Assembly: GCA_947253155.1 (NCBI GenBank)
Contig: CAMXYK010000005.1
Coordinates: forward strand, 14,265-78,264
Direction: 5' to 3'
DNA: 64,000 nucleotides
Origin: an uncultured Bifidobacteriaceae bacterium
Lineage (GTDB): Bacteria; Actinomycetota; Actinomycetes; Actinomycetales; Bifidobacteriaceae
The position numbers were made by a program, and so were the translations under genes. Positions 62,681 through 64,000 of the stretch are shown in pieces (position 1 is the first letter of the stretch; each line of letters begins with the position of its first letter). The notes below the pieces were generated by a model, which searched no databases, was not told the DNA's origin, and worked only from the letters and a program-made list of their open reading frames with translations.

Positions 62681-62721
62681 TAGAAAAAGGAGCTGGGTTT
62701 GTGGCTCAGCTCCTTTTTCTA
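62681..62721. terminator. Bidirectional terminator, uvrB side and surface protein
   Basis: Perfect 15-bp arms TAGAAAAAGGAGCTG (62681-62695) and CAGCTCCTTTTTCTA (62707-62721), with A- and T-runs on the two sides. Confidence 0.9.
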
Positions 62722-62771
62722 ATTATTTTCAATTATTAGTTTACTTTTGTTTAATTTTGTAGGTGAACTTT

Positions 62772-64000
62772 TTACTCGCGATTCTTCTTGCGAGAGAAGA
62801 ATGCTGCTGCAGCTCCCAGTACACCAATCATTGCGCTGATCAATCCTACTCGTTCCACTTCGGCACCAGTCTTTACTAATTGGGACGAATGCTTTGCAGG
62901 AACCTTGTTGCCGGACTTAGTAGATGCGTTGGAACCTGAAGCACCAGTGGATGTGTTACCAGCATTGCTGTTGCCAGCATTACCGGTTTCAGCGTTACCA
63001 GCGTTGCTGCTGTTAGCATTACCGGTTTCAGCGTTACCAGCGTTGCTGCTGTTAGCATTACCGGTTTCAGCGTTACCAGCGTTGTTAGCATTGTCAGCGC
63101 TACTTGATTCATTGGTGCTATTCTGAGCACCGGAATCTGTAGAGTTGCTACCACCAGTAGTAGATCCGCTAGCTTGACCACCATTGTTAGACGTGGAGTC
63201 ATTACCCGAATCAGATTCAGAACCATTGCTGTTTCCAGATTCACTGTTTCCAGTCTCAGAACCAGAACCGGAATCAGAGCCTGTTCCAGAATCAGAGCCT
63301 GTTCCAGAACCAGAATCAGAACCAGAACCTGAACCTGTTCCAGAACCAGAGCCTGTTCCAGAACCAGAATTTCCGTCGTTGTTTCCGGCTTTACCAGTGG
63401 TTTCGCTGGAAGTGTTGTTACCCTTCTTATCTTTAGCTTTTACATCACTACCGTCTTTGACTTTGTTTGCTGGAATAGTGACTTTACCAGTGGTTTCGTC
63501 AACGGTTACGCCTTCTGGAGTGTTATCACCCTTCTTCCACTTACCGTTTTCTTTCTTGACAGTGAAGTTGGTTGGGGTGGTGTTTTCACCTTCTGGCGTA
63601 TAAGTGATTTCCAGACTATCAGTACCGTCTGCTGGTGTTACGTCAACGGAACCATTATCTTGAGGCGTGACGGTTGGAGCTGCTGGTGTTTCGCTACCGG
63701 TTACGGTTGCGGTTACTGGGGTTCCGGTTACACCATCCTTGCTTGGAGTGAGTGTGAGGGTGGTGTTCGGGTCTTGCTTATCAATATCGACAGTGAAAGA
63801 TCCGTCGGTTCCAGCGGTTGTCTTACCAACTTCTTTACCGTTCTTGCTGATAGTGACTGTTGCGCCTGGAGTGGTTTTACCACTCACGGTTGTCTTGTCT
63901 TTACCAGTCTTGTTTTCAGCTTTCTGCTCGCTAACAGTTGGCTTTGCTGCTGGTGTTTCGCTACCGGTTACGGTTGCGGTTACTGGGGTTCCGGTTACAC
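62772..64000 (-). CDS. Repeat-rich cell-wall-anchored surface protein, C-terminal part
   Basis: The frame stays open to the right edge, so the N-terminus is outside. Visible parts, from N to C, are Ig-like units with [20 protein letters not shown], a Gly/Ser/Asp-rich region, a 13-residue tandem repeat ([13 protein letters not shown], three times), and a sorting signal LVKTG with a hydrophobic segment and the RKKNRE tail. The Ig-like units repeat every 89 residues, with at least 53 bp identical between 63681 and 63948. The protein is likely long and elongated; binding partners are unknown. LVKTG departs from LPxTG, so sortase recognition should be tested. Confidence 0.85.
   Translation of the reverse strand, partial: VTGTPVTATVTGSETPAAKPTVSEQKAENKTGKDKTTVSGKTTPGATVTISKNGKEVGKTTAGTDGSFTVDIDKQDPNTTLTLTPSKDGVTGTPVTATVTGSETPAAPTVTPQDNGSVDVTPADGTDSLEITYTPEGENTTPTNFTVKKENGKWKKGDNTPEGVTVDETTGKVTIPANKVKDGSDVKAKDKKGNNTSSETTGKAGNNDGNSGSGTGSGSGTGSGSGSDSGSGTGSDSGTGSDSGSGSETGNSESGNSNGSESDSGNDSTSNNGGQASGSTTGGSNSTDSGAQNSTNESSSADNANNAGNAETGNANSSNAGNAETGNANSSNAGNAETGNAGNSNAGNTSTGASGSNASTKSGNKVPAKHSSQLVKTGAEVERVGLISAMIGVLGAAAAFFSRKKNRE
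62962..63078 (-). repeat. 39-bp tandem repeat, three units
   Basis: Units at 62962-63000, 63001-63039 and 63040-63078; the last two are identical. They encode the [13 protein letters not shown] repeats near the wall end of the surface protein, in frame, so unit number can vary. Confidence 0.88.
63681..64000 (-). repeat. 267-bp repeat of the Ig-like module, start of an array
   Basis: The 53 bases beginning TGCTGGTGTTTCGC at 63681 recur without change at 63948, a period of 267 bp (89 codons). The array continues past the window edge. Confidence 0.8.

Noticed and set aside
63184..63603. Proline/glutamate-rich plus-strand frame of 139 codons
   Set aside because: It mirrors the Gly/Ser/Asp repeats of the second surface protein on the other strand.

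Overview
The window looks like a chromosomal segment of a low-GC member of the Bifidobacteriaceae, most probably Gardnerella. The evidence is the combination of actinobacterial markers (a WhiB1-type protein, a PdtaS-type histidine kinase, CarD, a LexA/LysM/NrdR locus of mycobacterial layout, a CtpE-type P-ATPase, HelD, a DUF5719 protein), fermentative genes (L-lactate dehydrogenase, branching enzyme) and an AT-rich, A/T-ending codon style. Only rpsA, ldh and a few other highly expressed genes use more C-ending codons. The species assignment is inference. No rRNA, tRNA, CRISPR array, insertion sequence or prophage was seen.

Layout. 1-3.0 kb: end of a DUF3137-like gene with lemA, a nucleoside phosphorylase, and a decayed AbiE-type toxin-antitoxin locus in which the antitoxin is intact and the toxin is a 30-codon stub followed by a 15-bp tandem repeat. 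3.0-7.7 kb: a large cell-wall-anchored surface protein with a C10 tract near its start, then a Na+/H+ antiporter family protein. 7.7-11.1 kb: a repeat-rich 0.5-kb gap leading, through a 23-codon leader ORF with an 18-bp inverted repeat, into an ABC ATPase and a YhgE/Pip-type membrane protein. 11.1-13.8 kb: 4-hydroxybutyrate dehydrogenase-type enzyme and NADH oxidase, both closest in my memory to Firmicutes proteins. 14.1-20.2 kb: lipoprotein, CtpE-like Ca2+ ATPase, L-serine dehydratase, FKBP isomerase and greA; the first three carry low-complexity inserts.

20.4-24.6 kb: lexA divergent from a LysM membrane protein and nrdR, with three SOS-box-like sites between, then helD. 24.9-27.5 kb: nucleoside hydrolase and MFS transporter. 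27.5-35.2 kb: hrpA with an RsmC-like methyltransferase, hflX and ldh. 35.2-42.0 kb: pdtaS converging on whiB1, an EccC/FtsK-like double ATPase, and two LytR-CpsA-Psr proteins. 42.2-50.8 kb: a very large membrane glycosyltransferase with a DUF5719 partner, a second nucleoside hydrolase, a zincin-fold protein without its catalytic motif, a phosphomannomutase-like HAD protein and a ComF-like protein. 50.8-62.4 kb: a glgB-response regulator-histidine kinase operon, carD, a metal-binding-type lipoprotein, folD, rpsA, coaE and uvrB. The right edge cuts a second anchored surface protein built of repeats.

Functional themes are cell-envelope assembly (LCP proteins, glycosyltransferase, surface proteins), DNA damage response (lexA, LysM protein, uvrB), nucleoside salvage, and redox or fermentation balance. 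The least ordinary material is regulatory and repeat structure rather than a new multi-gene system: the C10 tract, the coupled leader ORF, the toxin stub with repeats seeded by a duplicated terminator, and the stem-loop over the comF start. I found no convincing new multi-gene defence or mobile system.
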